Below, one piece after another: positions 4,765 through 10,099 of a stretch of DNA of 10,099 bases (positions within the stretch are counted from its first letter, which is position 1; every line of letters begins with the position of its first letter). The notes under the pieces were generated by a model, which saw only the letters and a program-made list of their open reading frames with translations, searched no databases and had not been told where the DNA came from. The translations under genes and the position numbers were made by a program. The stretch lies in contig DATDVK010000033.1 in assembly GCA_035290085.1 (NCBI GenBank), positions 1 through 10,099 on the forward strand, read 5' to 3'. Origin of the DNA: GWB1-54-5 sp035290085 (GTDB lineage Bacteria > Patescibacteriota > Gracilibacteria > Peribacterales > Peribacteraceae).

Positions 4765-5655
4765 ATGAAGAACACCCACATCACCGTTTCAGTCGTTGTG
4801 CCTGTTTTTCAGAATAGGGAAGGGGTGGAGGCGCTGCTCCGGGACCTGCGAACCCAGACGTTTCTCCGGGAACAGACGGAGGTGATCGTTGTCGACAATG
4901 GCGGGAATGGTGATCTTGCGGAGTTTGCAGATCCTGCGCACGGGATTTTCGTTCTTCGTGAGAGTGCGGCAGGCCCCTATGCCTGCAGGAACACCGGCAT
5001 TCGTCATGCGCGCGGGATAGTGATTGCGCTCACCGATTCCGATTGCCGTCTGGCTCCAAACTGGCTTGCGAGTGGTGTGCGCCAAGTTCTCTCTCTACAG
5101 GGTGGTCTTGTTGCGGGGAGGATTGTCGTGACCATCTCTGCGAAACCCACTGCTGTGGAACTGTATGAGCAGGCAACCATTTTCAGACAGGAAGAAATTA
5201 TTACTCGCAGGAAGTATGCGCTCACGGGGAATATGTTCGTTCCGAGGGCGCTTTTTGACAGAGTGGGTTTGTTCAATGCATCCCTGCTTTCCGGTGGCGA
5301 CTACGAGTGGGGGAACCGGGCGTCCCGCAGGGGGGTTTCTTTTTCTTTTGGGCCGGATGCTGTGGTGTACCACAGAGCAAAGACTTCACTTGCTCCGTTC
5401 CTCCGCCGCATGTCGCGTGTTGTGGACGGGCTTGTTGCAGTGGAGAAAAACCGGCAGGGAACTTTTCTAGCTCTGCTACTCTCATTGCTGAAAGACTATT
5501 CCTATAATTTCTCAAATCTCCGTGTCATTCTCATGAGTGGGCGCCTGGAAGGCATTTCGCAGAGAGTAAAAGTGCTGTGGATCTGGTGCATTCTGCAGGG
5601 AATCTGTGTTATTCAGGTTCTCCGGTCGTGCTGCGCAGAGAAACGGCGCCGATAG
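4765..5655 (+). CDS. Glycosyltransferase family 2 (GT-A fold)
   Basis: Transfers a sugar from a nucleotide-sugar donor, probably in cell-surface glycan synthesis. The 296 residues start with the classic first strand VSVVVPVFQNREGVEALL (8-25), then VIVVDNGG (40-47), ARNTGI-like CRNTGIRHARG (74-84), a metal-binding DxD-type TDSDC (90-94), TGNMFVPRALFDRVG (154-168) and the acceptor/catalytic SGGDYEWGNRASRRG (176-190). The C-terminal third (230-290) has hydrophobic stretches and may sit against the membrane. An in-frame ATG at 4672 would add 31 residues (SKEWFCRKRSS...) unlike any GT2 N-terminus and would overlap the promoter, so 4765 is chosen. It converges with the GT-C-like gene, with seven bases between stops. 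Donor and acceptor cannot be told from sequence. Confidence 0.9.
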   Translation: MKNTHITVSVVVPVFQNREGVEALLRDLRTQTFLREQTEVIVVDNGGNGDLAEFADPAHGIFVLRESAAGPYACRNTGIRHARGIVIALTDSDCRLAPNWLASGVRQVLSLQGGLVAGRIVVTISAKPTAVELYEQATIFRQEEIITRRKYALTGNMFVPRALFDRVGLFNASLLSGGDYEWGNRASRRGVSFSFGPDAVVYHRAKTSLAPFLRRMSRVVDGLVAVEKNRQGTFLALLLSLLKDYSYNFSNLRVILMSGRLEGISQRVKVLWIWCILQGICVIQVLRSCCAEKRRR

Positions 5656-5662
5656 GCTGCCT

Positions 5663-7324
5663 TCATTGATGCCATGCAACCAGACACATGTACTCACCAA
5701 GCGGGTTCTTTTCACCCCACACCAATGATTCTTCACCTGTTTCCATTGCTTTGAGCATGCTCTCACCAGCGGAATCATTGTAGAAGATGACGTAGGGTCC
5801 CCTCTCTGGTCGCTGGTGTATGATGCGGGATCGGTCAAATGCTCTCCCACGGAAGAACACACTCCGTTGCATTCTGGTTATCTGGATGTACATGGAAGGG
5901 GGAATGCCCTCGGGGATCACAATGGTCTTAGGAGACCTGTTTTCGTTCAGTACGATGATGGCTTTCGGCAAACATACGTCCCAGTAGTCTCCGGTGAAAT
6001 GCTTCTCGTTTGTCATTTTCAACAGGGGATTGATGTAGATGAAGGAGTACTTTCCCCATGCCATGTATGAGAGGATGGATGCAAAGACTATGAGGCCGGA
6101 GAGCCAGTATTTCGTTGTTTTTTTGAGTGAATCGAGGCCGAGTGCTGCGGCTGAAAATAGCAGTGGGTACAGGAAAAGTATGTGTCTCTCCTCGTTATAG
6201 AGGTTCGGTGCAATCGCGGCCACAGCAAGGAAACTGAGCAGCGTGACGATCCACATCCATTGATGCAGAGAAATGTGCCAGGTGCCAACAGAGGAGGGAA
6301 TGGTGAGGAGGCTGCCTGCTGTTTTGCGGTGCAGGAGAGGGAGAAGAATGCCAAGCACTGCCAGTGCAATGACGGCTGGGTGTGCAATGACAACGATCCA
6401 TGCCAGTGCGTACCAGCGGGGGGTTGCGTCAGAAGCGAACTCCATGCCCAGCACTCTCGTTGGGAGTCCTCTCGGATGGTGCGAATAGAAGGACAGAGTA
6501 TGTCCCATGGAGCCGAGAAACCCCTCGGACCAGACGGAGGGGAGAAGGATGCTGATGGCGATCAAGCCGCTGATGATCGGTATGGTGGCCAGGAGCAATT
6601 TTCTCTTCTTCTCCATATCTCTCCGGAGGAGAGAAACATGAACGCACGTGGCAGAAGTTATGGCGAAATGCAGGAGGAGTGGTGTTCTCATCAGGTATGG
6701 CACAACCGAAACCGTTCCAAGAAGGACGAGAGCAGGAGGCCACAGTGTCGATGCCATTTTCTGGCGGTCGAAGCAGAATCGGAAGAGTTGCCACTGTATC
6801 AGTGTGATGATGAGGTAGGCACTCGCGGCCGGGAAATCCTTTACGTTCACAAGAGCATGTCCACCGAAGCGGATGATTCCAAAGACACAGCAGGTCGCGA
6901 GGAGTGCTGTTGCCTGAGCAATACCGCCTTTCCGGAGCAGGACGAAATGCAGGAATAGTGTGGTGGGGAAGAGAGCAAATACGAGTGCGTGTCGCACCCA
7001 ATGAGGATCCCGAAGGGGGAAGAAGATGTATTCGGTTGCGATCCCAAGGAACAGTTCCGTGAGAGGGCCGTACAATTTCAGTGTCTCTGGCAGCGGTCCC
7101 GGATACAAGTGGAAGAGCGACAGGATGTATTTGCTGTAGAAGTACTGCCATGTATCATCCCATCCGAAGGCTGCACTGTATGTCATCAGTATGCCTCCAA
7201 TGGCGAAGCCGCCGAGAAACACCAGGACGATACTCAGCCAAAGGGGAACTCCCCAGGGCTTCCCCGCTCGTTTTCCAACTGCTGTTGTCTCCGATGTCAT
7301 CGTGGGTGAGGGTTGTGGCACCAC
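5663..7324 (-). CDS. Multi-pass membrane glycosyltransferase-like protein (GT-C / PMT family)
   Basis: A 553-residue protein with about ten or more membrane helices. After the first helix (about 29-50) the outer loop has FGWDDTWQY (53-61), with the acidic pair Asp56-Asp57 where GT-C enzymes keep their catalytic acidic residue. The segment HALVNVKDFPAAS (156-168) fits the N-x-KD-x-P motif seen in bacterial ArnT/PMT-like proteins. The family moves sugars from lipid-linked donors on the outer membrane face; donor and acceptor here are unknown. The last roughly 130 residues form a soluble domain. The start is GTG at 7324, with AGGA seven bases upstream, one of the few convincing ribosome-binding sites here; ATG at 7300 is an alternative that would remove eight residues. 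It lies 43 nt downstream of yidD in the same direction and converges with the GT2 gene, so they may serve the same envelope process. Confidence 0.75.
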   Translation of the reverse strand: MVPQPSPTMTSETTAVGKRAGKPWGVPLWLSIVLVFLGGFAIGGILMTYSAAFGWDDTWQYFYSKYILSLFHLYPGPLPETLKLYGPLTELFLGIATEYIFFPLRDPHWVRHALVFALFPTTLFLHFVLLRKGGIAQATALLATCCVFGIIRFGGHALVNVKDFPAASAYLIITLIQWQLFRFCFDRQKMASTLWPPALVLLGTVSVVPYLMRTPLLLHFAITSATCVHVSLLRRDMEKKRKLLLATIPIISGLIAISILLPSVWSEGFLGSMGHTLSFYSHHPRGLPTRVLGMEFASDATPRWYALAWIVVIAHPAVIALAVLGILLPLLHRKTAGSLLTIPSSVGTWHISLHQWMWIVTLLSFLAVAAIAPNLYNEERHILFLYPLLFSAAALGLDSLKKTTKYWLSGLIVFASILSYMAWGKYSFIYINPLLKMTNEKHFTGDYWDVCLPKAIIVLNENRSPKTIVIPEGIPPSMYIQITRMQRSVFFRGRAFDRSRIIHQRPERGPYVIFYNDSAGESMLKAMETGEESLVWGEKNPLGEYMCLVAWHQ

Positions 7325-7367
7325 CGGCGCATCCTAACATGTGTCCTCTCTGCTGTGCAGTGTTTGT

Positions 7368-7658
7368 TTACGGAGCGTCCCGCTTGAGAACCGAAAGAAT
7401 GCGTTCCTCGCTGGGTTTGGTCCAGGGGTGGCAGGAGAGCAGGCGTTTCATCACGCGGGGCACTCCCCGTATCACCCCTCTGCTGGCGATGGCTTGTTTC
7501 CCATACTCTGAGCACGTGGGATGGTGCCGGCAGAAACCGTAGGGGTACATGCTCTTGAGTTGCCCGTGGTCGGGCGAGAACGTGGCTTGGTACAGCCTGA
7601 TGAGACACACAATGCTCTTGCGTGGGATCAGCCGGATGTGTCGAAGCACGTTGCGCAT
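7368..7658 (-). CDS. yidD: YidD, membrane protein insertion efficiency factor
   Basis: A small peripheral inner-membrane protein that assists YidC-dependent insertion. Its 96 residues show the family core in order: IRLYQATFSPD (20-30), GFCRHHPTCSEYGKQAI (41-57), RGVIRGVPRVMKRLLSCHPW (60-79). The three cysteines (43, 49, 76) and the PTCS and CHP motifs are intact. Compared with E. coli YidD, the loop between the SP and the first Cys has about eight extra residues (HGQLKSMYPY), a form I recall from CPR genomes. YidD usually lies beside rpmH, rnpA and yidC; none is next to it here, so the gene appears relocated. It precedes the GT-C-like gene by 43 nt and is divergent from the small membrane protein at 7704, with only 45 nt between starts. 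Confidence 0.94.
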   Translation of the reverse strand: MRNVLRHIRLIPRKSIVCLIRLYQATFSPDHGQLKSMYPYGFCRHHPTCSEYGKQAIASRGVIRGVPRVMKRLLSCHPWTKPSEERILSVLKRDAP

Positions 7659-7703
7659 GATAGGGAGGAACTGTAGGCTCAGTGTACCCTTTCTGTTCTG
7701 CCC

Positions 7704-7994
7704 ATGCTCACAGCAAACGACATTCTTATCGGCTTAGAGATTGCCGTCGCAATCATGTTCATTGTCGTTCTCTACCACGCACTTTTCATTGCCGTCGATG
7801 TCCGCAAGATTGTCCGGAGTATCGAAAATATCACGGGGCAGTTGGAGGATGTGTTTATGAAGCCCATTTCCATTGTGGAACATCTCATGGAGTACGCGAT
7901 AGATCTTTTCGAGGAGAAGACTACGGAATCCAAGAAGCAGAAAAAGAAGAAGGCGGTATCCAAGAAGGATGCGAAGAAGACTGCTACACAGTAA
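7704..7994 (+). CDS. Small single-span membrane protein with lysine-rich tail, unknown function
   Basis: I do not recognise a family. The 96-residue product has one hydrophobic helix at about 8-31 (IGLEIAVAIMFIVVLYHALF), an amphipathic region (35-70) that could form a coiled coil, and a strongly basic C-terminus (KKQKKKKAVSKKDAKK, about 77-92) expected to face the cytoplasm and bind nucleic acid or acidic lipid. The layout (one N-terminal helix, then a helical cytoplasmic part) recalls DUF948-type proteins, but no diagnostic motif is seen. The next gene starts three bases after its stop, so the two are almost certainly co-transcribed and perhaps co-functional. Start ATG 7704 lies directly before the helix. 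Confidence 0.75.
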   Translation: MLTANDILIGLEIAVAIMFIVVLYHALFIAVDVRKIVRSIENITGQLEDVFMKPISIVEHLMEYAIDLFEEKTTESKKQKKKKAVSKKDAKKTATQ

Positions 7995-7997
7995 TCT

Positions 7998-8288
7998 ATG
8001 GTTTCAAAAAGCTCCAGTTCCGAAAGGCAGCTCCAACGTTCCGTTGATCATCTGGAGCACACTATCCGGGAATTGCCTGAGCAGTATGCTGCCGTCTTTC
8101 ATCCCGGGAAGAACCTCCTCTTACACTTTCTGCGGGGTATCGTGTACGGTCTTGGGATGATCACAGCTGTGGCGCTTGTCATTCCGCTTGCGATTCTGCT
8201 TGTTCAGCAGGTGCAATGGGTCCCTCTTCTCGGGAATTTCCTGAGCGAAGTCGCGTCTCGCATGGAGGAGGTGCGCTCGATCAAATGA
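7998..8288 (+). CDS. DUF5665-like small membrane protein
   Basis: A 96-residue protein with a soluble helical N-terminus (1-38, containing LQRSVDHLEHTIRELPEQY) followed by FLRGIVYGLGMITAVALVIPLAILLVQ and VPLLGNFLSEVASRMEE. The order 'RGI-xxGLG' helix, one membrane span and then 'P-x-LG-x-F-x-x-E' is the pattern of the DUF5665 family, whose function is unknown. It follows the small lysine-tailed membrane protein by three bases; a paired role at the membrane is inference. Its last eight bases overlap the 3' end of the opposite-strand coiled-coil gene; the two TGA stops lie within 8281-8288. Confidence 0.75.
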   Translation: MVSKSSSSERQLQRSVDHLEHTIRELPEQYAAVFHPGKNLLLHFLRGIVYGLGMITAVALVIPLAILLVQQVQWVPLLGNFLSEVASRMEEVRSIK

Positions 8289-8826
8289 CAGTTTGCTTAT
8301 CCACGAAGATTTTCACGTAGAGGCGCTTGAGCATTTCATGCGATGCCTCCAGGAGTTCAGCAAGTAGCGCGTTGAGCCTGCGAATACGTGCGTAGAGGCG
8401 ATTGATCTGGAAAGCCGTTCCAGGCTTGGTCGCGCGGCGTGCGGCATACCTCACCTGTTTCTGCAGTTTCTTCACTTCTTTCTCAATATGTGTCCTGAGG
8501 TGTTTCTGCATTACGGGTGTGTCGGGCAGGTTTGCAATGGCCAGCTCGCGCAGGGAGATTTCCTGGTCATCGTCCCCCTGTTTTGCTCCCGTTGCCCCTG
8601 AACTGCCCATATCGCCGGAACGGTCTTCACCCAGAGTCTCGCTCACCCGGTCGAGCAGCACGAGTGTCTCGAGGAGGCCCTCGAGTTTTTTTGGCTGTGA
8701 AACAATCAGTGTTGGCGGTACCTCGACTGATGTTTCGGTCTGTCTGCCTGCTTCTGGGGAAGCATTGGAAGGCATTCTGTGTATATTTTCTCTTTTTTTG
8801 GCCAAAAAGTCAATCTGAGTCGACAT
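8281..8826 (-). CDS. Coiled-coil protein of unknown function
   Basis: Not recognised. The product has 181 residues from ATG 8826 (MSTQIDF). It has a variable N-terminus, a short helix (about 46-64, KKLEGLLETLVLLDRVSETL), a flexible Gly/Asp/Ser linker (67-87), and a basic helical C-terminal half (about 100-181) in two coiled-coil arms split near ATKPGTAFQ: EKEVKKLQKQVRYAARR, and LYARIRRLNALLAELLEASHEMLKRLY. It has no signal peptide or membrane helix. A longer in-frame start at 8889 would add 21 residues, but these run through the palindrome at 8845-8858 and the HIT-start duplicate, so I reject it. It is divergent from the HIT gene and converges with the DUF5665-like gene. Confidence 0.7.
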   Translation of the reverse strand: MSTQIDFLAKKRENIHRMPSNASPEAGRQTETSVEVPPTLIVSQPKKLEGLLETLVLLDRVSETLGEDRSGDMGSSGATGAKQGDDDQEISLRELAIANLPDTPVMQKHLRTHIEKEVKKLQKQVRYAARRATKPGTAFQINRLYARIRRLNALLAELLEASHEMLKRLYVKIFVDKQTVI

Positions 8827-8844
8827 TCTGAGGCATGCTAGGCT

Positions 8845-8858
8845 AGGGAAAATTCCCT
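8845..8858. promoter_or_regulatory. Inverted repeat in the intergenic region between divergent genes
   Basis: AGGGAA-AA-TTCCCT is a 6+2+6 palindrome 19 bases before the start of the coiled-coil gene on the minus strand. Its position between two divergent genes suits a shared operator, but no known regulator site is matched. Confidence 0.3.
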
Positions 8859-8863
8859 CTCTT

Positions 8864-8889
8864 CTATGAGCGAAAGAACCATTTTCCAC
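8864..8889 (+). repeat. Near-duplicate of the HIT gene start
   Basis: This 26-nt stretch matches 8943-8968 at 23 of 26 positions, offset 79 nt. It contains ATG at 8866 and reads MSERTIFH, against MTERTIFH at the true HIT start, then diverges and stops at TGA 8920-8922. It looks like a partial tandem duplication or an abandoned start; the frame is too short (18 codons) to be credited as a gene. Confidence 0.8.
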
Positions 8890-8914
8890 CCTTCGATTTT
8901 CTCAGGGTGTCCTC

Positions 8915-8923
8915 TGCTATGAT
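8915..8923 (+). promoter_or_regulatory. Extended -10 promoter of the HIT gene
   Basis: TGcTATGAT closely resembles the TGcTATACT element before the cold-shock gene, suggesting the same sigma factor. Transcription would start near 8930, about 15 nt before ATG 8945, leaving little room for a ribosome-binding site. No good -35 is seen. Confidence 0.5.
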
Positions 8924-8944
8924 CGCATTCCCCATTGTTACTCT

Positions 8945-9286
8945 ATGACTGAAAGAACCATCTTCCACAGAATTCTGGACGGGGAGATCCCGGCAGAGAA
9001 AGTATACGAGGATGATGAAGTGCTCGTGTTCAAAGATATTCACCCAAAGGCGCCGACGCATCTTCTCCTCATTCCCAAGAAGGAATTTGTACCCTCCATT
9101 GCAGATCTAACCAAAGAAACGCTCCATGTACCGGCAATGCTCATCTACAAAGCCAAGCAGCTTGCAGACAGGCACGGGATAGACGGGTACCAACTCCGGT
9201 TCCATGTCGGGCGCGGCGGGGGACAGGAGGTGTTCTACCTGCACTTGCATTTCTTGAGCCAGCAGAGTCTGAAAGAGGAGAGTTAG
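8945..9286 (+). CDS. HIT-family (histidine triad) nucleotide hydrolase, altered triad
   Basis: HINT-type proteins hydrolyse nucleoside phosphoramidates and similar AMP-linked compounds in the cytoplasm. The 113-residue length and the order are normal: TIFHRILDGEIPAEKVYEDD (5-24), the phosphate-side APTHLLLIPKKE (36-47, His39), and GGGQEVFYLHLHFL (91-104). In the usual H-x-H-x-H-x-x triad the first His is Tyr98 here (codon TAC, one base from CAC); the nucleophile His100 and the third His102 are kept. The Asn before the loop (VNEG or NNG in relatives) is His87 (FHVG). The protein could be active with shifted specificity or reduced activity. ATG 8945 aligns with the family N-terminus; a near-copy of this start lies 79 nt upstream. 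The gene's last four bases overlap the HAD gene. Confidence 0.9.
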   Translation: MTERTIFHRILDGEIPAEKVYEDDEVLVFKDIHPKAPTHLLLIPKKEFVPSIADLTKETLHVPAMLIYKAKQLADRHGIDGYQLRFHVGRGGGQEVFYLHLHFLSQQSLKEES

Positions 9287-9933
9287 ATCAGAGAATTCAG
9301 CTGTTCAATGCTCAGCTCGTTGAAGTCTGTTATCACAAGATCTGCTCGTGAGAGGTTCTGTGGTGTATTTCCCGGGAAATCGACGCCAATGCATTTCATG
9401 CCTGCGGTTTTCGCTGCGAGAATGCCGTTTGTTGCATCTTCAATGGCGATGCAAGTTTCCGGCTTCACTCCAAGTTTCTTGGCTGTGAGCAGGTAGATAG
9501 CGGGTTTCGGTTTTCCCTCATACTCCCCAATGTCTTCTGCAGTGACGATGGCTCGAAAATACCCAAAGATACCCTGATTCTTCAGGATGTGCCTTACCCA
9601 TTCCCCCGGTGCTGATGAAGCTACAGCAAGGGGTATGGTTGCCTTCTGCAGTTTTCCTAGAAGAACCGTCATTCCCTCGATCAGAGAGCACTGCTCGTAC
9701 ACGCGACGTGCTATGTCTTTGTATTCTTCCAAGTATTCCTCGAGAGAGATATCCATCTCGTAATCCTTCCTGAAGAGTTCGTAGGAGCCGGCCATCGTCA
9801 TCCCGACGATCTTGTGATGATCAGTTTCCTTCCAGCCAGGGATCACAGATTTGAAGAACTTTTTTTCTTCCCTGCGCCAGTATTTCTCACTGTCGACGAT
9901 GACTCCGTCAAAATCAAAGATGATGGCATCCAT
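9283..9933 (-). CDS. HAD-superfamily hydrolase, beta-phosphoglucomutase-like subfamily
   Basis: A soluble phosphatase or sugar-phosphate mutase. The 216-residue length is right for the subfamily. Motif I is FDFDGVIVDS (6-15) with nucleophile Asp7 and acid/base Asp9; the helical cap spans about 16-85; motif II is VASSAP (104-109, Ser106); motif III is the KPKP at 141-144; motif IV is IAIEDATNGILAAKTAGM (162-179) with Glu165-Asp166. The motif I sequence and the ED-x-x-x-G pattern fit the group containing beta-phosphoglucomutase, phosphoglycolate phosphatase and 2-deoxyglucose-6-phosphate phosphatase; substrate cannot be assigned. It begins 11 nt after the stop of the partial gene at 9945, so these two are probably one transcript. 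It ends tail to tail over the HIT gene. Confidence 0.92.
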   Translation of the reverse strand: MDAIIFDFDGVIVDSEKYWRREEKKFFKSVIPGWKETDHHKIVGMTMAGSYELFRKDYEMDISLEEYLEEYKDIARRVYEQCSLIEGMTVLLGKLQKATIPLAVASSAPGEWVRHILKNQGIFGYFRAIVTAEDIGEYEGKPKPAIYLLTAKKLGVKPETCIAIEDATNGILAAKTAGMKCIGVDFPGNTPQNLSRADLVITDFNELSIEQLNSLI

Positions 9934-9944
9934 CGCAGGTGCAG

Positions 9945-10099
9945 TTAGGCAGAGAAGCCCGCAGCCTTCGCCGCTTTCTCGTCCTTGAAGTACAGGCGGT
10001 TCTCTTCCTTGATCTTCTTTCCCTGTGCGCTGTTCAATGGATAGTACTTCTTGCCCGATTTGGAGGCGACGAACTCTGCATCTTTCACTGAGGGCACCT
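9945..10099 (-). CDS. C-terminus of an unknown protein with an Ada-zinc-domain-like fold lacking cysteines
   Basis: Only the last 50 residues are in the window; the start lies beyond the right edge. The sequence EFVASKSGKKYYP, then KKIKEENRLYF, then KAAKAAGFSA resembles the small C-terminal domain related to the Ada metal-binding domain (FVASKxGxxYHxPxC...A.RIxxENxxxFxSxEEAxxAGYxPC) that I recall at the end of many CPR surface or hypothetical proteins. Here the expected Cys positions are replaced (YYPLNS, and GFSA at the end), so zinc binding is unlikely. The Lys-rich composition stands out from its neighbours. It lies upstream of, and probably co-transcribed with, the HAD gene. The function of the whole protein is unknown. 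Confidence 0.65.
   Translation of the reverse strand, partial: VPSVKDAEFVASKSGKKYYPLNSAQGKKIKEENRLYFKDEKAAKAAGFSA

Noticed and set aside
6182..6958. A 258-residue open frame on the plus strand
   Set aside because: It lies wholly antisense to the GT-C-like gene, is rich in charged residues and Cys, and matches no family; the minus-strand reading has clear membrane helices and motifs.
5663..8288. Recoded UGA (Gly) as in Gracilibacteria or Absconditabacteria
   Set aside because: TGA ends three well-bounded genes at natural family lengths or at compact junctions, so the standard bacterial code is in use.
8827..8889. N-terminal extension of the coiled-coil protein
   Set aside because: It covers a palindrome and the HIT-start duplicate; ATG 8826 fits the intergenic layout better.

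Overview
The window looks like a piece of a small, gene-dense bacterial chromosome of roughly 50% GC, most likely from an uncultivated Patescibacteria/CPR-type organism. This rests on recall and style, not a database match. Pointers are the partial protein at the right edge with a Lys-rich 'VASKSGKKYYP...IKEENR' tail typical of CPR proteins, a YidD with a CPR-like insertion, start codons mostly lacking a Shine-Dalgarno sequence, short CTTCGxxxxGCTCAGG-type palindromic repeats, and convergent genes whose stop codons overlap. Several genes end in TGA (the GT-C-like protein, the DUF5665-type protein and the coiled-coil protein), so the UGA=Gly code of Gracilibacteria/Absconditabacteria does not apply.

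Layout: 1-885 (-) is an ornithine-carbamoyltransferase-family gene cut by the left edge. It is divergent from a small cold-shock-domain protein (1117-1311, +) that has a long leader and a strong terminator. Next come three minus-strand membrane-protein genes: DUF2231 (1374-1889), a TauE/SafE-type exporter (2048-2773) and an ACR3 arsenite exporter (2950-4020). Positions 4030-4764 hold no protein gene but do hold an intact tRNA-Gly(TCC) at 4349-4422, fragments of the same tRNA on both sides, and GC-rich palindromes. A GT2 glycosyltransferase (4765-5655, +) converges on a large multi-membrane GT-C-like protein (5663-7324, -) that lies downstream of yidD (7368-7658, -). Two small membrane proteins (7704-7994 and 7998-8288, +) overlap tail to tail with a coiled-coil protein (8281-8826, -). 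The right end has a HIT protein (8945-9286, +), a HAD phosphatase/mutase (9283-9933, -) and the end of another gene (9945 to the edge, -).

The most interesting structure is the region from 1949 to 4572. Direct repeats of the 3' end of tRNA-Gly lie at 4243, 4145, 2876 and 1949, all downstream of the intact tRNA and in the same orientation. Two of them close the exporter genes one by one, giving the order tRNA / fragment / fragment / ACR3 / fragment / TauE / fragment. The two distal copies are 92-nt repeats with an identical 54-nt core, and the tail of one covers the last codons of ACR3. Upstream of the tRNA lies a 5' tRNA fragment apparently split by a palindromic repeat. This could be serial integration at a tRNA 3' end or a mobile palindromic repeat that has captured tRNA ends; no integrase or transposase is visible in the window. 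Other points of note are a HIT protein missing the first histidine of its triad, a 26-nt near-copy of the HIT gene start 79 nt upstream of it, and an Ada-type zinc-domain remnant without cysteines.
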